From the NCBI RefSeq assembly GCF_024171885.1, contig NZ_JAMTCP010000007.1:156928-220927 (forward strand): 64,000 nucleotides of DNA. Reading direction: 5' to 3'. Positions 16,783-25,000 of the stretch are shown here, piece after piece. The notes under the pieces were generated by a model. It ran no database searches, was not told where the DNA came from, and saw only the letters and a list, made by a program, of their open reading frames with translations. Position numbers and translations under genes: made by a program. Position 1 is the stretch's first letter, and every line of letters begins with the position of its first letter. The DNA comes from Streptoalloteichus tenebrarius. Lineage in GTDB: Bacteria; Actinomycetota; Actinomycetes; Mycobacteriales; Pseudonocardiaceae.

Positions 16783-17454
16783 TCAGGAAGAGTCCATGAG
16801 CCGGTCCGCCGAGCATAGATCCTGAGGTTCTCCGGACACGTTTGGGTGACCCGCAGGCAGGTTGCGCTCCTCACCGAGGCGTACATCATCCCCGCGCACG
16901 CCGGGATATGAAGGGGAGCGGGCTGTTCCGGCTGTCAGCAGCCAGTTCACCGCCTCGGGCAGGTTGGTGGCCAGGTGGTCGGCCGTTGAGGGTGTTCCGG
17001 GTGGGGCCAGTCGGACGGCTCGCGTTCCTGCCGCCTTTCCGGCCAGCACGTCGGTCTCCTCGTCGCCGATGACGACCGAGCGGGAGAGATCGATGGCGGG
17101 ATTGTCGGCCACTGCCTTGAGGAACAACCCTGGCAGCGGCTTGCGGCATCCACAGCTCTCTTTCTGGTGCACGCAGGAATAGAGGGCGTCGAGGCGCGCC
17201 CCCTCGGCCGCCAGCAGGGCCAGCAGACGCCGGTGCACGGCGCGCAGGGCGGCCTCGGTCATCAGTCCGCGCGCGACGCCGCGCTGGTTGGTGACCAGCA
17301 CCGTCACCCAGCCCGCCTGGTTGAGCCGGGCGACGGCGGCCGCCGCGCCGGGCAGCAGGGCCAGCCCGTCAGGAGTGGTCACGTACCGCCCGGGCGGCGG
17401 TTTCACGTTCAGGGTGCCGTCCCGGTCGAGGAATGCCGCGCGCAGTCCGTCCAC
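16783..17454 (-). CDS. gmhB: D-glycero-D-manno-heptose 1,7-bisphosphate phosphatase-like HAD enzyme (GmhB)
   Basis: Removes the 7-phosphate of heptose 1,7-bisphosphate. 223 aa. HAD motif I is FLDRDGTLN (nucleophile Asp10, Asp12), motif II VTNQRG, the zinc loop SCVHQKESCGCRKPLPG (Cys/His/Cys/Cys plus motif III Lys) and motif IV IGDEETD. GTG 17454 has the ribosome site GGAG. The catalytic domain ends near residue 170; the last ~50 residues look random and read through a CRISPR-repeat-like palindrome, suggesting the original stop was lost. Divergent from the GT4 gene. With the isomerase and GHMP kinase of the neighbouring operon it completes a heptose 1-phosphate route. Confidence 0.88.
   Translation of the reverse strand: MDGLRAAFLDRDGTLNVKPPPGRYVTTPDGLALLPGAAAAVARLNQAGWVTVLVTNQRGVARGLMTEAALRAVHRRLLALLAAEGARLDALYSCVHQKESCGCRKPLPGLFLKAVADNPAIDLSRSVVIGDEETDVLAGKAAGTRAVRLAPPGTPSTADHLATNLPEAVNWLLTAGTARSPSYPGVRGDDVRLGEERNLPAGHPNVSGEPQDLCSADRLMDSS
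16884..16911. repeat. Solitary CRISPR-repeat-like palindrome in the gmhB 3' region
   Basis: CATCATCCCCGCGCACGCCG followed by GGATATGA resembles a type I-E repeat (CCCCGCGCACGCGGGGAT) with one mismatch in the stem. It lies in the non-conserved tail of the GmhB-like gene. Only one copy; could be chance in GC-rich DNA. Confidence 0.35.
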
Positions 17455-17589
17455 AATCGTCTCCGCTTCGGGGTCGCTGGACTGTTCCGGTGAGTTCCCT
17501 TGTCGGATCCTGGTGCCGCGCGGATAACCTCCGGACCACCGTTTCGCCCGCGACGCGGGCGAAGGGGGACCGACGCACCAGGAGGCGAC

Positions 17590-18702
17590 ATGCGCGTCCT
17601 CTTCGTATCCGCCAACGAGTCGGCCCCGTGGGGTCCGAGCGAGACCAACTGGGCGTTGGCCGCCACGCACTGGCTGCGGGAGGGCGCCGAGGTGCACGCC
17701 AGCGTGCGGGGCTGGGACGAGTTGCCGGACGAACTCCTCGCGGTGGAGAAGGCCGGGTGCGTGGTGCACCGCCGGTGGGAGCCGGCGCCGTTCGACCAGC
17801 GACCGGTGTACGAGCTGCCGTGGAGTGAACGGCAGCGGAGCACGTTGGAGCTGGTGCGGCCGGACCTCGTGGTGGTCTCGCAGGGCGACAACTACGAGGG
17901 ACTGGGCTGGATGGAGGAGTGCGCCCGCCGGGGTTATCCCTATGTCGCGTACGCCAATTCGGCGGCGGAGCACGAGTGGTTGCCCGATGAGGTCGCGGAG
18001 CGCCTGGCCAAGGGCTACGCCGGCGCGCGGGCCTCGATGTTCGTCTCGGAACGCAACCTCCGGCTGACCGAGGACCAGGTGGGCGGTCCGATCGAGAACG
18101 CCCGCGTCGTCCGGTGCCACTTCAGGGTTTCCTACGACGCGGCCCCGCCGTGGCCGGAGTCGGACGAGCCGTTGCGGCTGGCGTGCGTGGCTCGGCTCGA
18201 CCCGAACGACAAAGGCCAGGACGTGCTGTTCGACGTCCTGTCGCGACCGAAGTGGCGTCAGCGCCCGGTGCGGGTGACGTTGTTCGGCTCCGGCCCGTGC
18301 GAGCGGGTGCTGCTGGCGCTGCGCGACCGGCTTGAACTGTCCTCTGTGGACTTCGCAGGGCACACGGCCGACGTGGAGGGGATCTGGCGGGAGCACCACG
18401 CGCTGGTGCTGTGCTCGCGCGCCGAGGGCCTGCCCACGGTGATCATCGAGGCGATGCTCTGCGGGCGTCCGGTGATCGTCAGCGACGTGGCGGGCAACAC
18501 CGAGCTGGTCGCCGACGACGTGACCGGCTTCGTGGCGGCGGGGCCGGTCGTCGCCTGCCTGGACGAGGCGATGGAACGGGCGTGGCGGAACCGGGACCGG
18601 TTGCGGGAGATGGGCCGGCTGGCCGCGTACAGCGTCCGGGAGCAGGTGCCACCGGACCCGATCGCGCTGCTGGTCGACCAGCTCGCGGAGTTGGTCCCCT
18701 AG
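17590..18702 (+). CDS. Glycosyltransferase family 4 (GT-B) protein
   Basis: Retaining glycosyltransferase of 370 aa. The N-terminal half starts MRVLFVSANESAPWGPSE; the C-terminal Glycos_transf_1 domain shows LACVARLDPNDKGQD, VTLFGSGPCE and the EX7E-type donor site CSRAEGLPTVIIEAMLCGRP. ATG 17590 has the ribosome site GGAGG; the longer open frame upstream is not conserved-looking. It diverges from gmhB and converges on the GmhA-like gene. With GT2 at 23.2 kb it would supply the two sugar transfers needed for a pseudo-trisaccharide aminoglycoside; which sugar it moves is unknown. Confidence 0.9.
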   Translation: MRVLFVSANESAPWGPSETNWALAATHWLREGAEVHASVRGWDELPDELLAVEKAGCVVHRRWEPAPFDQRPVYELPWSERQRSTLELVRPDLVVVSQGDNYEGLGWMEECARRGYPYVAYANSAAEHEWLPDEVAERLAKGYAGARASMFVSERNLRLTEDQVGGPIENARVVRCHFRVSYDAAPPWPESDEPLRLACVARLDPNDKGQDVLFDVLSRPKWRQRPVRVTLFGSGPCERVLLALRDRLELSSVDFAGHTADVEGIWREHHALVLCSRAEGLPTVIIEAMLCGRPVIVSDVAGNTELVADDVTGFVAAGPVVACLDEAMERAWRNRDRLREMGRLAAYSVREQVPPDPIALLVDQLAELVP

Positions 18703-18787
18703 GCGCGCGGACGCCGGGTGGCCGGCTGCCCGCGCGCGGCGCGCCCACCCTGTTCCTCCCCCGGGACACACCCCGCCCTCCCCGGCG

Positions 18788-19378
18788 CTAGTCGAGGGCG
18801 GGGCTGTCCCGCAGGACCTGGGTCACGAAGTGGAACACCATGCTGTGCAGGGCCTCCGCGAGGCCGACGTCCTTGGTCGGGACGTTGACCTCCACGTCGG
18901 CGAGGCGGCGCAGGTCACCGCCGTCGCCGGCGGTGACCGCGATGACCGACATGCCGGCCGCCCTGGCGTAGCGGGCCGCGCTGACGACGTTCGGGCTCGT
19001 GCCGGAGCAACTGATCGCCAGGACGTGGTCGCCCTCCCTGCCGAGCAGCCGCAGCGGTTCGACGAACACGTTCTCGTAGCCGGTGTCGTTGGCGTAGGCG
19101 GTGAGCATCGAGAGGTTGTCGGTCAGCGCGAGCGCGCGCAGCGGCGGGTTGCCCGGCGCGGACGTGCCCTTCAGCAGGTCCTGCGCCAGGTGCGACGCGG
19201 CGGAGGCGCTCCCGCCGTTGCCGATCAGGTAGACCGTGCCGCCCGCGCGGCGGATCCGGTCGAGTTCCACGACCAGCCGGTGGACCTGCTGCGCCATCGT
19301 CAGCAGCAGCGGGCCGGCCCCGGCCACGTACTCCTCCCACGAGGACCGCAGCGCGGCACTGGTGATGTCTTCGGTCAT
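18788..19378 (-). CDS. gmhA: Sedoheptulose 7-phosphate isomerase-like SIS-domain protein (GmhA)
   Basis: Predicted to convert sedoheptulose 7-phosphate to a D-glycero-heptose 7-phosphate. 196 aa, normal length. The SIS fold shows YLIGNGGSASAASHLAQDLL (phosphate loop at residues 53-59), ALTDNLSMLTAYANDTGYE and SCSGTSPNVVSAARYA. The helix with Glu then His (LAEALHSMVFHF) matches the catalytic C-terminal region of GmhA. It is the last gene of the ten-gene operon, 43 bp after the dioxygenase. GmhA, the GHMP kinase and GmhB form the standard three steps from sedoheptulose 7-phosphate to heptose 1-phosphate. Confidence 0.87.
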   Translation of the reverse strand: MTEDITSAALRSSWEEYVAGAGPLLLTMAQQVHRLVVELDRIRRAGGTVYLIGNGGSASAASHLAQDLLKGTSAPGNPPLRALALTDNLSMLTAYANDTGYENVFVEPLRLLGREGDHVLAISCSGTSPNVVSAARYARAAGMSVIAVTAGDGGDLRRLADVEVNVPTKDVGLAEALHSMVFHFVTQVLRDSPALD

Positions 19379-19421
19379 CGGTCCTTCCTCTGGTCCGCGG
19401 ACCTCCCGGACCGCCCCCGCC

Positions 19422-20195
19422 TCAGCGCACGAAGTCCTCCTCGACGTCGTGGTCGACGTAGCCCTGGCCGCGCAGGTCGGCGGTCTCGCCGTCCAGCTCC
19501 CGCCAGTCGACCAGGAACGTCGGTCCGTAGCTAAAGGCCAGCAGGGTGCGGTCCCCGTCCGACAGCTTGCGCCGGGTGCCGTGCATCAGGGCCTCGTTGA
19601 GCAGCAGCAGGTCCCCGGCCTCCACGAACACGTCGGCCAGGGTGGGGAAGCCCTCGTCGATCAGCGACCTCCGCTCGCCGCGACGCGCCCTGGCCCGCAG
19701 GAGCGGGAAGTTGGCCTTGTGCGAGCCGTGGAGGTAGCAGAACGAGCCGTCCTCCTGGGTCCGGATGGCGCTGAGGTAGATCAACGCCTTCACGTAGGTG
19801 CAGTAGATCCGGCCGTCGTGGTAGGTGTGCATGATCGACAGGTCTCGGCCCACCGTGCGGTCGGGCATGTCGAGCAGCTCGGCGTAGCCGCCGTGCAGGT
19901 ACAGCGCGCTGTGCCGCTGCCGGCGCAGGGCGTACGCCTCCAGCAGCCGCATCGGCTGGTTGATCACGTCTCTCGCCCTGCCCACCACCCGGTCGTCCAG
20001 CGCGAGCTTGCCGAAGGTGGGGCTGTGCGCGGTCAGGTCGTCGAACCGCTCGGTGTTCGCGTAGGGCTCGGTGGCGCTCAGCTCGTCCAGCTCGGCGCGG
20101 AACCGGCGCACCTCGTCGGCGTCGAACGCCCCTCGGACCACGAGGAACCCCGTCGTGTCGAAGACGTAGAGGTCCTCATCGGACAACATCGGCAT
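19422..20195 (-). CDS. Phytanoyl-CoA dioxygenase (PhyH) family Fe(II)/2-oxoglutarate oxygenase
   Basis: Predicted non-haem iron oxygenase, 257 aa. Core PhyH features are DTTGFLVVRGAFDADEVRRF near the N-terminus, DGSFCYLHGSHKANFPL (loop after the metal site) and EALMHGTRRKLSDGDR, with the distal His205 and the Arg that binds 2-oxoglutarate. The usual HxD is not present as such; the equivalent position reads LHGG (His101), which I have seen in a bacterial PhyH subgroup. Its start overlaps the aminotransferase by 20 bp. In hygromycin B synthesis I recall a PhyH-type oxygenase (HygX) closing the orthoester; this gene is a candidate for the same step, by context only. Confidence 0.85.
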   Translation of the reverse strand: MPMLSDEDLYVFDTTGFLVVRGAFDADEVRRFRAELDELSATEPYANTERFDDLTAHSPTFGKLALDDRVVGRARDVINQPMRLLEAYALRRQRHSALYLHGGYAELLDMPDRTVGRDLSIMHTYHDGRIYCTYVKALIYLSAIRTQEDGSFCYLHGSHKANFPLLRARARRGERRSLIDEGFPTLADVFVEAGDLLLLNEALMHGTRRKLSDGDRTLLAFSYGPTFLVDWRELDGETADLRGQGYVDHDVEEDFVR

Positions 20196-21342
20196 CACCT
20201 TCCCCTTCCGGTACCGCCACCGCTTCCATCACCTGGGCCAGGGCCGCCACCACGAAGTCCACGTCGTCGTCGGTCATGCGGGTGTGCAGCGGCAGGCAGA
20301 CGTGCCGCGCGCACGCCGCCTCCGCCACGGGGTAACGCCCGGCGGGGAGCCACCCGCGCAGGACGGGCTGGTGGTGCAGCGGGATCTCGTAGATCGCGCC
20401 GCCGAGACGCACGCCGCGCCGCTCCAGTTCGGCGGACAGCGCGGCCCGGTCGACGGCGGGGTCGAGCAGCAGCACGTACTTGTACCAACTCGCCGGGTCA
20501 TGCGGTGGGAGCAACGGGCGCACGCCGGGAATCCCCTGGAGCGCCTTGGTGTAGCGCCGGGCGAGCCGGGTCCTGGTCTCGACGAACTCCCCCAACCTGC
20601 GCAACTGGGTGCGCCCCACGGCCGCGTGCAACTCGCTCATCCTGGCGTTCTCGCCGAGTACGGTGTGGACACTGCGCCACGGTTCGGGCTTGCCGAGGTT
20701 GCGGTGCAGGCGGACGAGATGGGCCAGCTCGTCGTCGTCGGTGACCACCATCCCGCCCTCGCCGGAGGTGATCACCTTGGTCGCGAAGAAGGAGAAGGCC
20801 CCGGCGACGCCGAACCGCCCCGCGTGCCGGCCGCCCAGTCGGCTGCCGTGCGCGTGCGCGCAGTCCTCGACCAGCCAGAGGCCGTGCCGGTCGCACCACT
20901 CGGCGATCGCGGTCACCTCGGGGGTGATGATCCCGCCCATGTGGACCAGGAGCACCCCGACGGTCCGCTCGGTGGCGGCGGCCTCCAGCGTCGCCAGGGT
21001 CGGCGCGAGGGTGTCGAGGTCGATCTCGGCCAGCCGGGTGTCGAGCCCGGCCAGCAGGGGCGCGGCCGCCGAGGAGTAGAAGGCGTTGGCCGGCACCAGC
21101 ACCTCGCCCCTGGCCCCGTCGGACAGCGAGCGCAGGACGCAGACGAGCGCCGCGGTGCCGGACGCCACGGCCACGGCGTGCCGGCTGTCGACCAGCTCGG
21201 CCATCTCCGCCTCGAACGCCTCGACCTGGGCGCCCTGCGCGAGCTGCCCCGACCGCAGCGCGGCGGCGACGGCGGCCTGGACCTCCGCGATGTCGTCCTC
21301 GGAGAAGTCCGGCCGGACCGGGTCCACCCGGCGCGCGCTCAC
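20176..21342 (-). CDS. DegT/DnrJ/EryC1/StrS family PLP aminotransferase (sugar aminotransferase)
   Basis: Sugar aminotransferase of 388 aa. Fold-type I features: SGTAALVCVL (phosphate cup), LVEDCAHAHGS (Asp to the pyridine N) and FSFFATKVITSGEGG with the Schiff-base Lys189. GTG 21342 overlaps the stop of the epimerase gene (GTGA), showing translational coupling. It differs clearly from the second aminotransferase at 27.1 kb, which resembles DOI aminotransferases; this one more likely aminates a keto-sugar, for example the amino group of an amino-heptose. Specificity is inference. Confidence 0.91.
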   Translation of the reverse strand: MSARRVDPVRPDFSEDDIAEVQAAVAAALRSGQLAQGAQVEAFEAEMAELVDSRHAVAVASGTAALVCVLRSLSDGARGEVLVPANAFYSSAAAPLLAGLDTRLAEIDLDTLAPTLATLEAAATERTVGVLLVHMGGIITPEVTAIAEWCDRHGLWLVEDCAHAHGSRLGGRHAGRFGVAGAFSFFATKVITSGEGGMVVTDDDELAHLVRLHRNLGKPEPWRSVHTVLGENARMSELHAAVGRTQLRRLGEFVETRTRLARRYTKALQGIPGVRPLLPPHDPASWYKYVLLLDPAVDRAALSAELERRGVRLGGAIYEIPLHHQPVLRGWLPAGRYPVAEAACARHVCLPLHTRMTDDDVDFVVAALAQVMEAVAVPEGEGDADVVR

Positions 21343-22259
21343 GGCCGCCCCACCCGCAGCCGCTCGACCTCCCTGCGCAGCCCCTCCCGCAGGGAGATGG
21401 TGGGCTGCCAGCCGAGCTGCACCCTGGCCTTGTCGGTGGAGACGAACCGTTGGGAGTAGACGAGTTCGCCGCGCCGGGTGGGTTCCTCCCTGTACACCAC
21501 GGGCACCCCGCCGAACAGCTCCGACACCCGCGCGGCCAGCTCGCCGGTGGTGACGATCTCCGGCCCCTCCAGGTTGTAGACCTGGTTGGCGGCGACGGGG
21601 TCGGTGGCGAGCAGGAACGCCTCGGCGAGGTCGTGCACGTGCAGGAACGCGCGGCGTTCGCGGCCGTCGCCGTAGACGACCAGCGGCCCACCCTCGGCCG
21701 CCGCGCGCAGGAAGGCCGAGACGACCAGGCCCGGCCACATGCCCGGCCCGTAGACCGGGCTGTAGCGCAGGACCGTGAACTCCTGGCCGTGCAGGCGGGC
21801 GAAGTCCCACGCCAGGAACTCCTTGGCCATCATGGAGGTGGTGTAGAAGTGGCCGGCGCCGCTGGGCAGGAACGGCTCGTCCTCGTCGACGGCGTCGACC
21901 CGCATGGCGTTGTAGACCCAGCAGCTCCCGGCGATGATCACGCGCCGGACGCCGGTGCGGGCGGCGGCGCCGAGCACCACGGCGGTGCCGGTGACGTTGC
22001 AGTGGATCGCCGTGGTCGGGTCGGCCAGCGCCGCCCTGGCGTCGGCCACCCCGGCCAGGTGGGCCACCACGTCGGGTCGGAACGCGTCGACCGCCGCGCG
22101 CACCTCGCGTTCGGCCGTGACGTCCAGCGCCCAGCCGGGGAACTCCTCGTCGGGGGTCCACGCCGTGTCCAGCACCGCCACGTCGTGGCCCTCGTCGCGG
22201 AAGCGCCGCGCCACGTGCCGGCCGATGAAGCCGGCCCCTCCGGTCACCAGAGCACGCAT
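21339..22259 (-). CDS. NAD-dependent epimerase/dehydratase family protein with altered active-site Lys
   Basis: Extended SDR of 306 aa. The Rossmann motif is TGGAGFIGRH (residues 6-15), the catalytic Ser lies in AGSCWVYN, and LRYSPVYGPG and RRAFLHVHDLAEAF are typical nucleotide-sugar SDR segments. The YxxxK pair reads YTTSM (Tyr139, Met143), so the catalytic lysine is replaced by Met unless the alignment shifts. It may therefore have low oxidoreductase activity or another mechanism. ATG 22259 overlaps the radical SAM stop (TGATG). It may act on an NDP-heptose or on the aminocyclitol conjugate. Confidence 0.87.
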   Translation of the reverse strand: MRALVTGGAGFIGRHVARRFRDEGHDVAVLDTAWTPDEEFPGWALDVTAEREVRAAVDAFRPDVVAHLAGVADARAALADPTTAIHCNVTGTAVVLGAAARTGVRRVIIAGSCWVYNAMRVDAVDEDEPFLPSGAGHFYTTSMMAKEFLAWDFARLHGQEFTVLRYSPVYGPGMWPGLVVSAFLRAAAEGGPLVVYGDGRERRAFLHVHDLAEAFLLATDPVAANQVYNLEGPEIVTTGELAARVSELFGGVPVVYREEPTRRGELVYSQRFVSTDKARVQLGWQPTISLREGLRREVERLRVGRP

Positions 22260-23191
22260 CAGATCCTCTCCCTCACGCCGTGCACGCGGGCCCGCCAGTC
22301 CTCGGGGTCGGCGACGGCGCAGCCGTCGTCGTGGTCGGGCTCGTCGGCGAGCCGGGCCAGGAACTCGCGGTCGAGCAGCTCCTCGGTGGGACGTCGTTGC
22401 GGCGCCAGGAACTCCGCCCTGGGGAGCTGGTGGTGCGGCATCCTCCTGCCCGCGCTGCCGAGGCAGTTCCGGCAGGCCGCCAGGGGCCGGGGCGAGGTGA
22501 GGTAGGCCAGCAGGCGCTCGGCGAGATCGGGCCGGTCCTCGATCGGCAGGGCGTCGGCCCACGGGTCCTCCGGCCGCCCGATGACCCTGGGCAGGAAAAC
22601 CGCCTGCGGGCAGCGGAAGAAGTGTCCCTCGTAGACGGTGTGGCAGCGCCAGACGTGGGCGACCTGGCAGGTCGTGAAGATCTGCTCGACCAGGCGCGCG
22701 TCCTCGGTCCCCACCTCGGAGTAGGAGTAGCGGAAGTGGGAGTAGTACGAGACGGTCAGCGTGGTCTGGTGCCGCTCCGCCTGGCGTCGGACGTGGGCCA
22801 GCTCGTCGTCGGACAGCTCGCGCCCCGGGTAGATCGAGACCTCGACCTCGTCGACGCGGGACCAGAAGTCGTCGCGCATCCGGGGCAGCAGCACGCCGTT
22901 GGTGCACACCAGGACGCGAGGCGCGATCCCGCTCTCCCTGATGATGTCCAGGATTGGCACCAACTGCTTGTGCAGCAACGGTTCCCCGCCGAGCACCTTG
23001 ACGAACCGCGCGCGCAGGAACCGGGCCAGCAGCCCCAGGTCCCTGCGCACCACCTCGGGGTCGACCACCGACCGGCGGAAGACGGGCGAGAGGTGGCTAC
23101 AGGACGCGCAGCCGAGGTTGCAGTGGTGTGCCACGTTCAGCTCGCAGCCTTCCGGGGTCACCACTCTGCCGTCGACCAGCTCATAGCTCAT
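22259..23191 (-). CDS. Radical SAM enzyme (HygY-like by context)
   Basis: Radical S-adenosylmethionine protein of 310 aa. The [4Fe-4S]-SAM motif is HCNLGCASC (Cys24, Cys28, Cys31, CX3CX2C), followed by VKVLGGEPLLH (GGE motif for SAM). Two further cysteine sets, CQVAHVWRCHTVYEGHFFRC and CRNCLG, suggest an auxiliary twitch or SPASM cluster, as found in dehydrogenases and epimerases. In aminoglycoside clusters such enzymes epimerise or dehydrogenate sugars; I recall HygY of the hygromycin B pathway as a twitch radical SAM epimerase. ATG 23191 follows GT2 by 11 bp. Confidence 0.9.
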   Translation of the reverse strand: MSYELVDGRVVTPEGCELNVAHHCNLGCASCSHLSPVFRRSVVDPEVVRRDLGLLARFLRARFVKVLGGEPLLHKQLVPILDIIRESGIAPRVLVCTNGVLLPRMRDDFWSRVDEVEVSIYPGRELSDDELAHVRRQAERHQTTLTVSYYSHFRYSYSEVGTEDARLVEQIFTTCQVAHVWRCHTVYEGHFFRCPQAVFLPRVIGRPEDPWADALPIEDRPDLAERLLAYLTSPRPLAACRNCLGSAGRRMPHHQLPRAEFLAPQRRPTEELLDREFLARLADEPDHDDGCAVADPEDWRARVHGVRERI

Positions 23192-23202
23192 CGCGTCACC
23201 CG

Positions 23203-23991
23203 CTAACACCAGGAGAAGGTGGAGTCGAAGGGAACCGAGAAGTTGTTGGAGTAGCCGCCGAGGTAGTAGCGGAGCGTCGGTTTCCCGGTGCACGCCACGG
23301 GTTCGCCGCGGGCCTGGAGGTCGCGGGCGAACTTGTCGTCCTCGCCGATCGACCGCGCCGCGTCGTCGGCGTCGAACTCGTCGCGGAAGGGCACCTCCAG
23401 CAGGAGTTCCCTGGCCAGCAGCCACTCCCCCGTGTCGACCGAGACCACCGGGTCGGGCACGTCGAGGGGGTCCAGCCGGTCGCGGCGCACGCACGAGCCA
23501 ACGCTGACCACGCCCGCCGCCAGCATCCTGGCGTACTCCGCCCTGCCCTCGGCCTCCTCCCGCGACCACGGCGAGCGCTGCTCCAGGTACGGGCTGCCGT
23601 CCTGGTTCAGCATGACCAGGTGCGAGTGCACGGCGCGACAGCCCGTGGCGCGGGCTCGGGCCAGCAGGCTGGCGAGGTGGTCGGGGGTGTACTCGTTGTC
23701 GTCGTCGAGGAAGGCGATCCACTCGGCCTCGCTGACCCGCACGGCGAGGTTGCGCAGCCGGGAGGAGCGGCCGGGGCCGGAGACCTCGCCGGCGGAGCGG
23801 GACACCACGATCCAGCGGAGGTTGTCGGGCAGCGACCGCCGGTGGCGCAGGAAGGCGAACGTCGGGGCGCAGTCGTCCACCACGACGAGGTGCTCGACCC
23901 GGTCGACGCGCTCCTGCGCGGCCACCGACCGGATCGCCCTGGCGAGCAGGCCCGGCCGGTTCCTGGTGATGGTGACGACGGTGATCGACAT
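23203..23991 (-). CDS. Glycosyltransferase family 2
   Basis: GT-A fold glycosyltransferase of 262 aa. It begins MSITVVTITRNRPGLLARAI (nucleotide-binding strand), has VVVDDCAP for the first acidic motif and FLDDDNEYTPDHL as the DXD metal site, and IGEDDKFARDL as the likely catalytic base region. No membrane segments. It starts 7 bp after the kinase stop, inside the operon. It probably attaches one sugar of the aminoglycoside; donor not deducible. Confidence 0.91.
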   Translation of the reverse strand: MSITVVTITRNRPGLLARAIRSVAAQERVDRVEHLVVVDDCAPTFAFLRHRRSLPDNLRWIVVSRSAGEVSGPGRSSRLRNLAVRVSEAEWIAFLDDDNEYTPDHLASLLARARATGCRAVHSHLVMLNQDGSPYLEQRSPWSREEAEGRAEYARMLAAGVVSVGSCVRRDRLDPLDVPDPVVSVDTGEWLLARELLLEVPFRDEFDADDAARSIGEDDKFARDLQARGEPVACTGKPTLRYYLGGYSNNFSVPFDSTFSWC

Positions 23992-23998
23992 GGGCGGC

Positions 23999-25000
23999 TC
24001 ACACCGGGAGTCGGGCGACCATGCTGCCGGACGGGGCGAACCCGAACGGCAGCTCGGCCGCGTCCAGGGCCCTCATCGCCCGCCGCAGGTCGTCCTGGCG
24101 CTCGGGGGGACAGTGGACCAGGAGGAAACCGCCGCCGCCGGCCCCGAGCAGCTTCCCGCCGGTCGCGCCGGCCGCGCGCGCCTCGGCCCACAGCCGCTCC
24201 GCCCTGCCGGTCGACACGCGCGAGCCCAGCCGGGACTTCGCGGCCCAGTGCGCGTCGAGCAGCCCGCCCACCTCGTCCACGGCGCCCCGCAGCAGGCAGT
24301 CCACCATCTCGTCGGCCAGCTCCCTGATCCGGTGCAGCAGGCCGAGGACCTCGGGTTCGCCGAGCAGGGTCCGCCGGACCTGCTCGGACAGCACGCTCCC
24401 CGAGTCGTGGCGGCCGCCGGTGTGGAAGAGCAGGAGCCGCTGGTCGAGGGCGGCCACGACCGGGGGCTCGACGCCGAGGTCCCGCACGTCGACGCGGCCG
24501 TCCTCGTGGAAGTCCAGCAGCCGCAACCCGCCGTAGGCGGCCATGTAGTGGTCCTGCTTGCCCACCGGCCGGCCGAGGTCGGTCATCTCGACGGCGCTGG
24601 CGCGTTCGGCGATCTCGCGGCGGGACAGGCCGACGTGGGTGGCGTGCACCAGGGACACGGTGAGCGCGCCGGAGCCGCCCAGCCCCGAGCCGCTCGGCGC
24701 GTCCCCGAACGTGGCGACGCGCGCGGCCCCGGTCAACCCCACCCTGCGGAGGCAGGCCCTGGCGACCGGGTCGGGCAGGTCGTTGATGTGTCCACTGTGG
24801 TCAATCGTGTCCGTTGTCACCCTGAGCCGGCCGGAGAACTCCCTCGGGTGCACGACCACACCGACGTAACGATTGATCGCCACGCTGACCACCCGGCCGC
24901 CGAACTTGGCCGCGTAGCTGGGCAGGTCCGTGCCACCACCCGCCAACGAGACGCGCAGCGGCGCCCTGGCGAGGACCACGTGCTGTTCGGTGTCAGGCAC
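23999..25000 (-). CDS. GHMP kinase, HddA-like heptose 7-phosphate kinase
   Basis: Predicted D-glycero-alpha-D-manno-heptose 7-phosphate 1-kinase (333 aa). It opens with RAPLRVSLAGGGTDLPSY (substrate motif), carries the ATP motif PSGSGLGGSGAL (residues 102-113) and ends with KLLGAGGGGFLLV, the third GHMP motif typical of HddA and fucose kinase domains. GTG 25000 has a GGGGGAGG ribosome site and overlaps the synthase stop by 8 bp. Together with the GmhA- and GmhB-like genes it would make heptose 1-phosphate in the alpha (GDP-type) branch; no guanylyltransferase (HddC) was found here. Confidence 0.88.
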   Translation of the reverse strand: MPDTEQHVVLARAPLRVSLAGGGTDLPSYAAKFGGRVVSVAINRYVGVVVHPREFSGRLRVTTDTIDHSGHINDLPDPVARACLRRVGLTGAARVATFGDAPSGSGLGGSGALTVSLVHATHVGLSRREIAERASAVEMTDLGRPVGKQDHYMAAYGGLRLLDFHEDGRVDVRDLGVEPPVVAALDQRLLLFHTGGRHDSGSVLSEQVRRTLLGEPEVLGLLHRIRELADEMVDCLLRGAVDEVGGLLDAHWAAKSRLGSRVSTGRAERLWAEARAAGATGGKLLGAGGGGFLLVHCPPERQDDLRRAMRALDAAELPFGFAPSGSMVARLPV

